A stretch of 61,967 nucleotides of DNA from Pelagibius sp. Alg239-R121 (GTDB lineage Bacteria; Pseudomonadota; Alphaproteobacteria; Kiloniellales; Kiloniellaceae), in contig NZ_CAMZOF010000018.1 in the NCBI RefSeq assembly GCF_947331435.1, forward strand, positions 1-61,967, written 5' to 3'. A program made the translations under genes and the position numbers. Positions 17,814-27,445 of the stretch are shown here, piece after piece. A model generated the notes under the pieces. That model was not told where the DNA came from, did not search any database, and was given only the letters and a program-made list of their open reading frames with translations. Every line of letters begins with the position of its first letter. Within the stretch, counting starts at the first letter, position 1.

Positions 17814-20018
17814 TCACTTCGAACTCTCCAGATTAACATGCGGAGCTGGATCCACCCCAGAATAGATTGGAAAGTAGATCTCGAAGGTGGTTCCGCGGTC
17901 GACGCACGTTAAAATTACAGTGACGCCTTCGTGTGCTTTTACAATGCCGTGCACAACGGCAAGCCCGAGACCGGTTCCTTCGCCAACTGGCCTCGTCGTG
18001 AAAAATGGGTCGTAAATTTTAGGGAGAATCTCATCCGAAATACCGCAGCCCTGATCAACGACGGATATGCGAACATGCGGACCCGGATTTAGTCCTAGAT
18101 GTTGGTCCGCAAAGTGTTGATTGATTTCGACCTGAACCAAGTTCAGGGTTATAGTTCCCTTCCTATCCATGTGAGCCTGATAGGCATTGGTTACCAGATT
18201 TACGGTCAGTTGCTGAATTTGCGATTTGTCGGCGAGGACGGTCCCGCAGTTGTTTTCGATCTCCACATTCAGAATCATTGTAGATGGCAGGCCCGCCCGC
18301 AGCAGGGTCAAGGATTCCTCTACGGCCAGGCTAATGTCTATTGGGACGCGGTTTGCTACTTCCTGCCGGCTGAAAAATAGGATCTGATCTACAATCGATT
18401 TTGAACGATGCGCAGCCTTTTCAATCCTTGACACCAGCTGCGCCAATGAGCTGCCATCGGGCAGCTCTTTCAGAGCTATATTTGTGGAGCCCAGGATGAC
18501 GTACAGCATGTTGTTGAAATCATGGGCAATGCCACCTGCGAGCGTGCCTAGGCTATCTAGCTTTTGTGCGTGTACCAGCTGCCGTTCCAATGTATGCCGC
18601 TGTACAAGTTCCTGTTCCAGATCTCGATTTGCTTCGTCGAGCTCGCTGGTTCTCTGCTGCAATTCGGCGGTGCGCTGCCGAACTTGGTGCTCGAGATGGT
18701 CGAAGGTGGTTCTGAGCTGATCGACCTCGTCGCCTGTTCTGGGTAGCGGGGTTAGAGCCGGACCGTAGCCTTTTCCAAGTGAGGCCATGGCGCTGGTCAG
18801 ATTTTTAATTGGCCGAACCACTGTCAGTACGATAAGGCCGAGGAGCGTCACGGAACCGATGAGTGCTAGGATCAAGAGCGTCAGGATTGTCGTTCTGGCC
18901 TGATCAACTGCCTGTTCTGCGGCGTCGTCTGCTCCATCGCTGATTGCATCTGCCGTTCCGGCTACCTTGTCCAGAGCTGCGACAACGTTATCCGCATCCG
19001 CTTCAAGACGTTCGGCAAGTACCATGGTTAGGGTTTTTGCATCCAACATCGACTGATGCGTGTCAAACAACCGGCCCTTGCCATGTGCTAAGATGACCCA
19101 GTTCTCGAGCATGATTTCGAGATGAGCGGCATCGGCAATGTCCTCCTCAGATTCAGCCAAGTTCGCCAACACCTCGAGATGTGGCTTTACCTCCTGATAG
19201 GTTGTCAGAAAACTACCCTTTACCATCTCCAACTCGCCGGGCCTTTGCTCCGCAAGGTATTCGCCGGCAGTATCTTGTAACTCGATGATCAGTCGCTGCA
19301 TCTTCAATGCTGCTTCGACGACGGGATAGTCTTTGTCGAAGAGTTTTCCGAGCACTGCGTTGACTGCTGCGCCGTCGGCACCAGCCTGCTCGAGTTTGTC
19401 GCCTTTCTCTTCCGCTTTTGCCATCTGGGCTTCGTTCTCTTCGGCGAACTCGTCAAGCGCGCTGGTAAGCTCAGAGCCCACGGCATCGAACGACATGAGC
19501 AATCTGAACCCCTCTGTCTCCAGTTCCAGCCGTCGGCGGTGGGCGGCGACCATCTGAACGGCGTGGTCGATGAATTCAGACTGTTCCTGGCGTGCAGTCT
19601 CCAGCTCATCGAGAAGCGATTCATCCTCTACTAGACTCTGTAGTTCCAGATAGGTATCTGCGAATCGCTGATTTAGGGAATCAAGCTCCTTTGTCAATGG
19701 ATCGATGTCTACGATATCCTCGTCCGCAATGACTTCTTCGGCGACCTTGGTGGCTTCAAAAATGAGAGCAATAAGGTTGTCCGAGGTTTCGACTGTCGGT
19801 GCTGCGACGTCAGATATGTTGCTCAGAGTGCTGTTGATCTTGTCGATGAAATAGAGGCCTGTCACACCAACCAGAACGGCGATAATGGAGATTGCCCCGA
19901 AACCGGCGACCAGTTTAGTAGAAATCGAAAGGTTCCCCAGGGGACCACAGGCCCTATTGAACAGAAGATGGCCTCGATTGTGTATGAGTTCTTTGGAGGC
20001 AGCGTTCTCTGATGACAT
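17814..20018 (-). CDS. Membrane sensor histidine kinase with long helical sensor and HAMP
   Basis: 734 residues. A transmembrane helix at about 36-58, a long helical periplasmic sensor (about 60-370, many Glu/Ala heptads, like four-helix MCP sensors), a second membrane helix at about 375-398, HAMP (about 399-450) and a coiled coil (QQRTSELDEANRDLEQEL). The kinase core follows: H-box GTLAGGIAHDFNNMLYVILG, N-box VNLVTNAYQAH, G1 VVDQGCGIS, F-box YDPFFTT and G2 GEGTGLGLAV. The HDFNN box is of the NtrB-like kind often found in hybrid kinases, but the receiver here is a separate gene (17419-17790). GAGGA precedes the ATG by 6 bases. Confidence 0.92.
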   Translation of the reverse strand: MSSENAASKELIHNRGHLLFNRACGPLGNLSISTKLVAGFGAISIIAVLVGVTGLYFIDKINSTLSNISDVAAPTVETSDNLIALIFEATKVAEEVIADEDIVDIDPLTKELDSLNQRFADTYLELQSLVEDESLLDELETARQEQSEFIDHAVQMVAAHRRRLELETEGFRLLMSFDAVGSELTSALDEFAEENEAQMAKAEEKGDKLEQAGADGAAVNAVLGKLFDKDYPVVEAALKMQRLIIELQDTAGEYLAEQRPGELEMVKGSFLTTYQEVKPHLEVLANLAESEEDIADAAHLEIMLENWVILAHGKGRLFDTHQSMLDAKTLTMVLAERLEADADNVVAALDKVAGTADAISDGADDAAEQAVDQARTTILTLLILALIGSVTLLGLIVLTVVRPIKNLTSAMASLGKGYGPALTPLPRTGDEVDQLRTTFDHLEHQVRQRTAELQQRTSELDEANRDLEQELVQRHTLERQLVHAQKLDSLGTLAGGIAHDFNNMLYVILGSTNIALKELPDGSSLAQLVSRIEKAAHRSKSIVDQILFFSRQEVANRVPIDISLAVEESLTLLRAGLPSTMILNVEIENNCGTVLADKSQIQQLTVNLVTNAYQAHMDRKGTITLNLVQVEINQHFADQHLGLNPGPHVRISVVDQGCGISDEILPKIYDPFFTTRPVGEGTGLGLAVVHGIVKAHEGVTVILTCVDRGTTFEIYFPIYSGVDPAPHVNLESSK

Positions 20019-20289
20019 TTAACTTCCTCAATGAAAATTCATGGAGGTTTGATAGCCCACCGGTCGTGTTTTGATCAGTAAAATCATGCGCAGAAAAGCG
20101 TTGCGGGTGAGCGAGGGCAATTCTCGAGTGATTGTCTGTTTCCATTAGACGCCTTATCGACCTGTAGGCACATTATTGAGTTAAGGGTTGGAGTTGGTGA
20201 ATTGCCATTGCGAGCGAACCGATGTCGAGCAGCATAGGCCTGTGCTGACACGGCTACTTTTAGGGTGGTAGAATTCGCATCGTGCAACA

Positions 20290-21240
20290 CTATGCGAATC
20301 CATTCAAATCTTCGCAAACCACATACGGCAACCGAACCGTCACGATCGTACCTTGCCCAGGTTCGGTATCTATGCTGAGCGTACCGCCTTGAACTTCTGC
20401 AAGCCGCTTGCTTATAGACAGTCCGACGCCCAGTCCACGATTGTGCTTAGCATGCATTGAATCGGTAGCACCGAAGAGAATGAGGGCAGCCTCGACTTCT
20501 TCCCGTGACATCCCGGGGCCTTGGTCGGTGATGCTGATCGATACACGTTCGCGGTCTTCTTTCCAGGCAGCTATTGCAACACTTTTCCCGTTGCTGCTAA
20601 ATTTTATCGCATTTTCGAGCAGGCTGCAGAGGATCCATCTAAGCCAGGCTTCGTCCGCTCGAACTTCCGGACAGTTCCGTGGGATCGCCGTCTTCAGCCG
20701 AATGTTTCTGCGTTTGGCATTGTGAGTGAACAGCGTCAGCACTTGGGCGACTGAGTTACGTAGGCACAGGTTCCCAATATCAAAATTCGCTTCTTGAAGC
20801 TCGACCCGCGAAGCCTCGAGCATGCTTTCCAAATGTTTGAGAAGGTGCCTGCTGCTTTTGATGATGCCGTCTAGGTAACTATCGTAGCGCTCATCCCCAA
20901 ATGGTCCATAGATCTTCATTTGCATCATTTCAGCCAAGCCCATGACACCGGTTAATGGTGTGCGCAACTCATGGCTCATGTGGGACAAGAACGCGGCCTT
21001 TGCCCGGTTGGCGGCATTTGCCTGCTTTTTCGTCTCTCTCAACTTGCGTATGAGAACTTCTTTCGCAGCAAGCTGTTTTTCCAGTTCGTTGTTCGCTTGG
21101 TCAAGGATACGTCGTGTGTTGAGAAGGTCGTTCATCGTTTCGTTGTAGGCCGTTGCCATGGAATGTGCTCCGGCTATTTCCATTGAAACCTGCTGGAACG
21201 AGCCTCTTAAAAAGCGGGAGTGAAGTTCTGTGGCTATCAT
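20290..21240 (-). CDS. Cytoplasmic histidine kinase without a recognised sensor domain
   Basis: 316 residues. An N-terminal coiled coil (residues 1-75, LDQANNELEKQLAAKEVLIR) leads to HisKA (H-box FLSHMSHELRTPLTGVMGLA) and HATPase (N-box CSLLENAIKFS, G1 ITDQGPGMS, G2 RGLGVGLSISKRLAEVQGG). There is no membrane helix and no PAS domain, so it may be driven by a partner through the coiled coil. AGGAGG lies 9 bases before the ATG. It is upstream of, and parallel to, the kinase-receiver pair, separated by about 270 bases that hold no gene I can see; it may feed the same receiver. GTTTAAAC at 21297-21304 lies in its promoter region. Confidence 0.9.
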   Translation of the reverse strand: MIATELHSRFLRGSFQQVSMEIAGAHSMATAYNETMNDLLNTRRILDQANNELEKQLAAKEVLIRKLRETKKQANAANRAKAAFLSHMSHELRTPLTGVMGLAEMMQMKIYGPFGDERYDSYLDGIIKSSRHLLKHLESMLEASRVELQEANFDIGNLCLRNSVAQVLTLFTHNAKRRNIRLKTAIPRNCPEVRADEAWLRWILCSLLENAIKFSSNGKSVAIAAWKEDRERVSISITDQGPGMSREEVEAALILFGATDSMHAKHNRGLGVGLSISKRLAEVQGGTLSIDTEPGQGTIVTVRLPYVVCEDLNGFA

Positions 21241-21801
21241 AATTGCGAACCTCCTACTGCGTTTGTTTTGTCGCTATGAATTAAACAATATAAGCTGTTT
21301 AAACGTAAAAAGATAATCTTTTGTTAATGCCGAAGTGGATTTTTGGTTGATTTACTGGGGTTTTATTCGGATAGGTTGAGGTTTGGCTTATCACGCGTAG
21401 ATCGATGGTGGTATTATTTGATCTGCCGTAGGTTTCATCGAACCGTTGAAGGTTTTAACGCACGAACCTGATGCGTTAGTTTAAATCTGAGGATGAAGCT
21501 AGTTGGAGCTATTCAGGACTTGATGAATTAGGGCGTACTGCGCGAGTCTTTAGTCTTTTCACGAAAGCGGTGAAGGAAATCCGTTCTATCACTTCTGACC
21601 GCTAGGTTGAGGTCAACCAATTTTTAACCCCAGAGTTTAATTGTGTAAATCTGTTGACTAAAACGATGTAGTACGTTTAATTGTAAGTGATTATTCGTTT
21701 AATCGAATAGTCTTGGCGGTGCAACGTTGCGATCGCTAGCGTATGCAGTCACCAAACTAGTCATCTCCAAATTACTCGCGACAATGCCGGTATAAAATCA
21801 A
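21241..21801. other. AT-rich intergenic region between divergent genes
   Basis: No gene seen. It separates the divergent kinase (minus) and SprT-like (plus) genes and must hold both promoters. GTTTAAAC (21297-21304) and an inverted repeat ATTCG-TTTAAT-CGAAT (about 21693-21708) are visible. Confidence 0.4.
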
Positions 21802-22410
21802 ATGGCAAAAAAAGGAAGATCCAAGCCGGGCGCTTCATCTTCTTCCAACCGTTCCCGTGAGGATTGGTTGCTGGAAGTCGCATCGGAGATGAAAAGCTGG
21901 TTTGATGATTTGGGTTTTCCTTTGCCTGCCTTTGAGGTTCGTACAGGTTTTCCGAGTGCCGGCCGGCGCAGCCCGAATATCACAGATTCCTGGGCTCAGG
22001 ATGAGGGAGGGACCTATGTAGTCTTTGTGCGCCCTGACCGTAGTGACGGGACCGAGGTGGCGGCTGCACTTGCTTTTCAACTTTGCCGGATTGCGGTAGG
22101 TGAGCGCGATCGCCATGGATACCTATTTCGCCACCTTGCGATATCGGTCGGTCTAAAAGGAACCAAGACTGAATCCCCGCCAGGTACCCTATTCAAGGAA
22201 CTGGTGAAGCCCGTACTGAAAAGTGCTGGGGAGTTGCCTTCTCCCGAAATCTCACCAACAGATAAAGACAGAAAGACGAGTCAGACAACGCGTATGATGA
22301 AAGTGTTCTGTGGAGAGTGTGGCTACGTAGCACGTGTTTCCCGGAAGTGGCTTGAAGAGGTCGGCCCGCCGCTCTGTCCACTTCACGGCCCAATGACGCC
22401 GGATAGCTGA
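21802..22410 (+). CDS. SprT-like protein with a lost metalloprotease motif
   Basis: 202 residues. The layout matches phage/plasmid SprT-like proteins: an N-terminal basic stretch, a catalytic-domain core and a C-terminal zinc ribbon (FCGECGYVARVSRKWLEEVG, then PPLCPLHGPM). Family members read HELxHAxxG..GHGxxFxxLA..LGLxGKMT. Here the aligned segment is ALAFQLCRIAVGERDRHGYL followed by FRHLAISVGLKGT. The HExxH zinc-binding and catalytic motif is replaced by FQLCR, while the downstream HG..F..LA is kept. It therefore looks like an intact reading frame for a protein that cannot be a canonical protease, perhaps acting through its zinc ribbon on DNA or RNA polymerase. This is inference from motif alignment by eye. 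Confidence 0.6.
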   Translation: MAKKGRSKPGASSSSNRSREDWLLEVASEMKSWFDDLGFPLPAFEVRTGFPSAGRRSPNITDSWAQDEGGTYVVFVRPDRSDGTEVAAALAFQLCRIAVGERDRHGYLFRHLAISVGLKGTKTESPPGTLFKELVKPVLKSAGELPSPEISPTDKDRKTSQTTRMMKVFCGECGYVARVSRKWLEEVGPPLCPLHGPMTPDS

Positions 22411-22429
22411 CGAATGCCCTCTTCGTACG

Positions 22430-23040
22430 TCCGCTGAAGCGAGCCCGAGAAAGTACTAATTCGGGATCGTACTCGACAGAGCGGCTGTTCCGCCCCCATA
22501 GCCAGGTGCGCAAATATGACTGAGTCGCTCTTCTCGGCAGAGTTAGACCAGGCGATGCCGACATCCATGGTCAATATGGCGTCTGAAACTGGCTTGACCT
22601 CGTCCTGCCGGAGCTGGTTGGGTGGATGCAGGCAACGGTGGTATTGTCAGTCGTTGAAGAGTGCCACTGATCTCCTACTACTATATTCTGGGTGTGGACC
22701 AAGGCATCCGCCTCGGACAGGTCATGGCAGCACAGACAGATTTCGCCGTGAACCAGGGGCGTACCGCGGTTGGCTAGGCTGATCGGCCAGGCGTAAAGAC
22801 TCGGGGATGTGTCTTTCCAGCTCCTCGAGGAGGGCGCGCCCGCTGCTCGAAACCATAGGCATCACCAAAGACTGTCCCGGCGTTAACGCCCTGGATTTTT
22901 GCAGAGGCGTGCTCAGCGTGTTCGTACATCATGAGATGCTCGACGATTGAGACTTTCATCTCTCGCTGGGTGGGCGTGTCGATAGCCTCCTTTGCTTCGA
23001 ACAGCAGGTAGTCGAGACCGTAAAGGCCTTCCACCCGTAA
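22430..23040 (-). pseudogene. Decayed gene of unknown function
   Basis: Minus-strand protein-like segments lie in successive frames: LDYLLFEAKEAIDTPTQREM and KVSIVEHLMMYEHAEHASAK (about 23034-22850), then LLEELERHIPESLRLADQPS (about 22840-22770), then GEICLCCHDLSEADALVHTQ (about 22750-22690). The frame changes suggest at least two indels in one gene. I do not recognise the family. No good start or ribosome-binding site is left. Confidence 0.4.
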
Positions 23041-23556
23041 TTTGGACCATATTCCCGGGCTGTTCGTCAGACGATAAGTTTCATAAAATCTCTATATAAT
23101 GTTTAAACGATCAATATATGTTTGAATATTTTTTAAAAGTTTAATTCTTTAATCACTTTTTTGAGGTTACCTTTTCAATTGAAAGGAGCTCAAAAAATAT
23201 GATCACGAACCAATTTGTTAGGAGGTTCTTGCTTCTGTCTGCAAGGTGCTTTCCATTAGTAGCACGAGCAATTGATCAAGCCTTCCACATGGGCGCGTTC
23301 CCTTCGCTCAGCGCAGCGTTCTGGCTGAAGAAGTCCCCAAGAATGAGGCGACCTGACGCACAGTTTGCCAGTATTAGACGTGACCGAAGGTCACCAGGGC
23401 AAGGAAGGTCGCAGACACAAAAAAGGACAGGGCTCAATCCATCTTCGCCTCGCTGGAACATCCAGAAATCCGGCTTTGGATTTTCCTTGTGCTCGAAGCT
23501 GGCGACAAGCTGCTTGCCTTATAGGCCTTCTTGAACTTCAAACCAGGAGTAGCTTC

Positions 23557-23783
23557 ATGTCGAAAACCAATCTTAATCTCGTCGTATCCCTCATTTACGA
23601 CAACGGTACCGACAGGATCACCTATCGCCGTGTTGGCATCGTCTTTCAAGACAACGAAAAGAATACGGCGCTAACGATCTCAAATTCATCTTGGACTTTC
23701 CCATAGGGGTCACCGAACTCTTTGCCTTTCCCTCATCGAAGGCCGGTCAGTCTGGAGACAATACCGATTCCGATCGACTCTGA
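23557..23783 (+). pseudogene. Frameshifted copy of the 71-residue plasmid-type protein
   Basis: AGGAG lies 7 bases before ATG 23557. The frame reads LVVSLIYDNG, DRITYRRVGIVFQDNEKN and then meets TAG at 23704-23706. Shifting one frame at about 23680-23690 restores FILDFPIGVTELFAFPSSKA to a TGA at 23781-23783. This matches the intact paralogue at 60565-60780 (EITYRRVGAVFENS, LDFPVGVTELIAFQPKA), so a one-base deletion broke this copy. It precedes an XRE gene by 31 bases. Function unknown. Confidence 0.8.
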
Positions 23784-23814
23784 AGACGAAGTCAAATGAA
23801 GCGAGAAAGAAGTC

Positions 23815-24231
23815 ATGAATTCGACTAAACAACACACAACATGGACAGCCAAGCACAATGCCGCCCTTGGTCAAAACATCCGGAAACATCGGACAATTAG
23901 CGGCCTGTCCCAAACGGCGTTGGGCGAAGCCATAGGCATCACATTTCAACAACTTCAAAAGTACGAAAAAGGTGTCAACCGCATCACCGCCGCTCGTCTT
24001 TATCAGATCGCTTTGGTTCTAGAATTGGACCTTGATAATCTATTTAGAGGAGACGTTTTCCGAGAGAGTGCGATCAAGTACCCCTCAGAAAGTATGCTCG
24101 AGATGACCAGGGCTTTCGAGCAAATCCAAGGCAAAAAGGTCCGAATATCACTCCTACGTCTCATTCGGTCAGCTGCTTTGGCGAAGTTAAGCGCCCCGCT
24201 TGGAGCAAATACCCAATCTGTTTTGCGTTGA
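23815..24231 (+). CDS. XRE-family helix-turn-helix regulator
   Basis: 138 residues. The helix-turn-helix lies at about 16-75 (LGQNIRKHRTISGLSQTALG, then ITFQQLQKYEKGVNRITAAR). The C-terminal half (MLEMTRAFEQIQGKKVRISL LRLIR split across the domain) is helical and matches the other two XRE proteins in pattern. The chemoreceptor at 24576 is the next gene on the same strand, so this regulator may control it. Between them are about 340 AT-rich bases, which suggests a separate promoter rather than one message. Confidence 0.9.
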   Translation: MNSTKQHTTWTAKHNAALGQNIRKHRTISGLSQTALGEAIGITFQQLQKYEKGVNRITAARLYQIALVLELDLDNLFRGDVFRESAIKYPSESMLEMTRAFEQIQGKKVRISLLRLIRSAALAKLSAPLGANTQSVLR

Positions 24232-24575
24232 TCGGCTGAACCGAAGGGCTGTGGATCGTATTTCCAAGAGACTTATGTAAAAATCACTATCAGTTGTTCT
24301 AATATAAAAATAAAAAACTATATTTTCCGATAAAACAATTTTTATATAATAAAAACTTATATTTTTTTATCACGTTAATAATTATTTTGTATTTTATACA
24401 TAGTTTATACTTAGCATAAGGCACTATTATGATCTGTGATGGGTGTATTATGGCTTGAAGTAGATCGATTTACTATGAGTTATAGCTGTGGTTAAGGGTG
24501 TCTGCATCAAACGTCTACGGCCTGTTCTGCACTATCGATCTTATGGAAACACCGTTCCGAACGAGGAAGTTACTC
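24232..24575. other. Very AT-rich promoter region of a chemoreceptor
   Basis: From about 24290 to 24430 the DNA consists almost only of A and T runs (ATATAAAAATAAAAAACTAT and similar). This is the kind of bent, nucleoid-protein-binding DNA that MucR or H-NS-like proteins prefer. No gene is visible. Confidence 0.45.
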
Positions 24576-26660
24576 ATGGGTACAAAAGAAACTCAAAGTG
24601 AGAACACGAGTCCACAAATCAGCCAATCGAATGGTAATTTTGGACGCAGTAATCCCTTTACCAAGTTGAAAGTTGGGCAGAAAATCGGTCTGGGGTCCGG
24701 GTTGGTGCTTGCATTTTTGGCCATTGTCAGCGCGCTCTCCTACGTTGGGCTTTCCGGTGTGAATAGTCAGTTCAAGGAATATCGTAGCCTAGCGCGCCAA
24801 ACTGCGCAGATGGGCCGTATCCAAGGCAATTTGCTATCTGCACGCCTGGGCGTGAAGGATTATATCATCAAAAATTCGGAGCAAGACGCTGAAAAAGTAA
24901 GGCATCGAGCACAGGCTACAGAGGAAATCATTCGAGAGTCTGAAGCTCTGTTTCACGGCAGTGATCACTTTGCAACGATACTTGCTGCGGAAGAGGGAAT
25001 TGCTGACTACCGCTCGTCTTTCGAAGAGGTGACAGTTCTGGTCAATAGGCGCAATCAGCTTGTGGAGCAACTCAACAGCATCGGTCCCGAGTCCGAGCGC
25101 ACACTGACCAAGATCATGAAGAGCGCATTCGAGGACGGCGATGCAACGGCTGCATTTCACGCCGGTATCTCTCTGCGACACTTGTTGCTGGCACGACTCT
25201 ATTCGAATCGTTTCCTGGTTGACAACAAACAGGCAAGTGCAGACCGCTCAAATCAGGAACTCAACGACTTTGAGCGCACTGTCGAAAAAATGACGACAGA
25301 AATACAAAATCCTACGCGACGCAACTTAACGAAAAAACTCGTTAAGCTCGCAGGTGATTACAAAGCGACTTTCGCTGAAGTAAGCGACACCATCTCCAAG
25401 CGAAACAACATCATAAAAAGAGTTTTGGACGTAATCGGCCCCAAACTGGCCAACGAATTCGAGCAGATCAAACTCGACAACAAACGAGAACAGGATACTC
25501 TGGGCCCGCAGGCGACAAAGGACATAAATAGTGCCGTGTTCACTGTTGAAATTATTGCTGCGGTTGCAATAGCACTAGGCGTTCTCCTAGCCTTTTTCAC
25601 CGGCAGAGCGATTTCACATCCGATCGTAGAGATGACGAACGCTATGGGCAAATTGGCCGAGGGCGACAATACAGTTGAAATTCCGGCCCAGAACCGCGGC
25701 GATGAGATCGGCGCAATGGCTGCTGCCGTGCAGATCTTTAAGGAAAATGCGATTGATGCAAACCGTCTGCGCGAAGAACAGGCTCAGGCCAAACAGCAAT
25801 CCGAGGAAGAGACGCGTCAGGCGACACTCACGATGGCTGACGATCTCGAAGCTAGCGTGAAAGGTGTTGTCGAGGGCGTAGCCGGCGCTGCAAACGAAAT
25901 GAAAATCACGGCCCAATCATTGTCGGCCGCTTCCGAACAAACCAGTAGCCGGTCGACGACGGTTGCCGCCGCCTCGGAAGAGGCAACGGTGACGGCACAG
26001 ACGGTGGCAGCAGCAGCCGAAGAATTGTCAAACTCGATCCAGGAAATCGCACGTCAGGTAGAGGACGCAGCAAACGTATCCTCGAGCGGTAAAGACCAGG
26101 CGAAGTCTACAAATGCGACGGTCATGGGCCTAGCCGAGGGTGCACAGAAAATTGGCGATGTTGTGAACTTGATTAACGACATCGCCGAGCAGACCAATCT
26201 GCTGGCATTGAACGCCACGATTGAGGCCGCCCGGGCCGGAGAAGCTGGTAAGGGCTTTGCTGTGGTAGCGTCCGAAGTCAAGTCTTTGGCAAACCAGACT
26301 GCGAAGGCAACCGAAGAAATCAGCCAGCAGATTGGCACCATGCAGGACTCCACACAGCGGACCGTCAAGGAGATTGAAACAGTGGTCGAGGCCATGTCAA
26401 AGATCAGTGAGATGACAACAGCCGTAGCCTCAGCGGTTGAACAACAAAATGCCGCGACGCGAGAAATTGCTCAGAATATTCAGCAGACGGCTTCAGGCAC
26501 TCAGGAAGTCTCCTCGAATATCGTCGAAGTAAATTCCGCGGCTCAGCAATCGTATGAAGCGGTCGGTAATGTGCTAGAGGTGGTGAGTGCACTGACCACA
26601 CAATCCGATACCCTGCGCAGCGAGCTCGAGCAGTTCTTGCATAGACTTCGGTCTACTTAG
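24576..26660 (+). CDS. Methyl-accepting chemotaxis protein with helical bimodular (HBM-like) sensor
   Basis: 694 residues from ATG 24576 (GAGGA 8 bases upstream; earlier in-frame ATGs at 24498 and 24543 have none). TM1 is at about 38-60. The periplasmic part of about 260 residues is all helical with two bundles ([38 protein letters not shown]), as in HBM sensors for organic acids such as TCA intermediates. TM2 is at about 321-345 and HAMP at 346-400. The signalling domain has the tip [20 protein letters not shown] at about 530-550. The ligand class is a family-level guess. The XRE gene upstream is on the same strand. Confidence 0.92.
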   Translation: MGTKETQSENTSPQISQSNGNFGRSNPFTKLKVGQKIGLGSGLVLAFLAIVSALSYVGLSGVNSQFKEYRSLARQTAQMGRIQGNLLSARLGVKDYIIKNSEQDAEKVRHRAQATEEIIRESEALFHGSDHFATILAAEEGIADYRSSFEEVTVLVNRRNQLVEQLNSIGPESERTLTKIMKSAFEDGDATAAFHAGISLRHLLLARLYSNRFLVDNKQASADRSNQELNDFERTVEKMTTEIQNPTRRNLTKKLVKLAGDYKATFAEVSDTISKRNNIIKRVLDVIGPKLANEFEQIKLDNKREQDTLGPQATKDINSAVFTVEIIAAVAIALGVLLAFFTGRAISHPIVEMTNAMGKLAEGDNTVEIPAQNRGDEIGAMAAAVQIFKENAIDANRLREEQAQAKQQSEEETRQATLTMADDLEASVKGVVEGVAGAANEMKITAQSLSAASEQTSSRSTTVAAASEEATVTAQTVAAAAEELSNSIQEIARQVEDAANVSSSGKDQAKSTNATVMGLAEGAQKIGDVVNLINDIAEQTNLLALNATIEAARAGEAGKGFAVVASEVKSLANQTAKATEEISQQIGTMQDSTQRTVKEIETVVEAMSKISEMTTAVASAVEQQNAATREIAQNIQQTASGTQEVSSNIVEVNSAAQQSYEAVGNVLEVVSALTTQSDTLRSELEQFLHRLRST

Positions 26661-27354
26661 CTCAATCCGAGTAACTGGACTACGAAGTTCTGGATCACGG
26701 TCAGGGCCAAATGTGCCATCAATTTTCACGGAAATGCCGAGAGTAAGATAGTCTGTATTGCTCAAGTCAGTTAAATTGAAAAAAGGGTACCGAACAATTC
26801 GGCTCTCGCAACGCACGGATTTTCTAACTCTCGGCATTGCCTTAAGAACGGCGCTGTATGGCTTGAGGCCGGTCAACAGTGAGCCGTCAAGGTCGCTGGA
26901 TAACGGAGGCCTTCGCCAGTTGGCGCTGTTCCAGAGGTTTGAGAACTGACTGTAGATTGCTTCCACAGGTCGGGGAGCAACTCAGCGGCAAGCAACTAAC
27001 TCTACGTGTCTGAATCTGCTCCACTCAGTGATGTTTTCCCTGCATCTTCAAGCGATGCTCATTGTCGAGTTGTGAAAATAGAAATTCAACCATAGCAAGT
27101 TATTGATTTATAGTTGCTTAGTTGTTTTATCCACAGATAATTATCTCTCTGGTGGTTGTTGATGGTTGCCGGTGACATTTTTGTGATCTAACCTAAAGCT
27201 GTAAATGCGAGTCGGCGCAATTGTCAAAAAGATGAAGAGGCGTAATGGGTTACGCTTTTGTTTCGCAATCTTTGCGGGATGCTTTCTTGCGACCTAACGG
27301 AAGAGGTCTCTGCGGCGGGTGCAAAAATGCGGTGTGTCTGGCTCGTTCGGCGGT
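26661..27354. other. Intergenic region before the giant RHS gene
   Basis: No convincing gene. It holds the MITE-like inverted repeat (26733-26838) and AT-rich DNA around 27070-27190. Confidence 0.45.
26733..26838. repeat. MITE-like 106-bp inverted-repeat element
   Basis: The left arm begins AATGCCGAGAGTAAGATAGT (26733) and the right arm, read on the minus strand from 26838, begins AATGCCGAGAGTTAGAAAAT. The first 12 bases match exactly and the next 15-18 bases match imperfectly. The interior is too short for a transposase. Size and terminal repeats fit a miniature inverted-repeat element or the remains of two IS ends. I see no clear target duplication. Confidence 0.5.
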
Positions 27355-27382
27355 GCCGGTTCCTTTGGGAGCCGGCTTTTTT
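27355..27382 (+). terminator. Rho-independent terminator upstream of the giant RHS gene
   Basis: GCCGGTTCC (27355-27363) pairs with GGAGCCGGC (27368-27376) except for one mismatch or bulge, and six T residues follow. It would insulate the RHS gene from upstream transcription. Confidence 0.7.
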
Positions 27383-27389
27383 GTGACCT

Positions 27390-27416
27390 GAAGCCTTTTT
27401 CAGGCTTCGGTTTTGT
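27390..27416 (+). terminator. Second terminator-like hairpin
   Basis: GAAGCCT (27390-27396) and AGGCTTC (27402-27408) form a perfect 7-bp stem with a 5-base loop, followed by GGTTTTGTTT. It lies 30 bases before the RHS start. With the preceding hairpin it could also be a regulated leader (attenuator). Confidence 0.5.
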
Positions 27417-27445
27417 TTGTCTGCGTGGTTTTGGGGGAATAGCCG

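Noticed and set aside
22383-22782. Short frames on both strands after the SprT-like gene
   Set aside because: They overlap in several frames and look like parts of a decayed gene rather than separate genes.
23199-23534. 111-codon plus-strand frame with a good-looking upstream purine run
   Set aside because: Its sequence is low in conserved features and rich in Arg/Ser/Pro, typical of a wrong frame; other frames of the same stretch look no worse.
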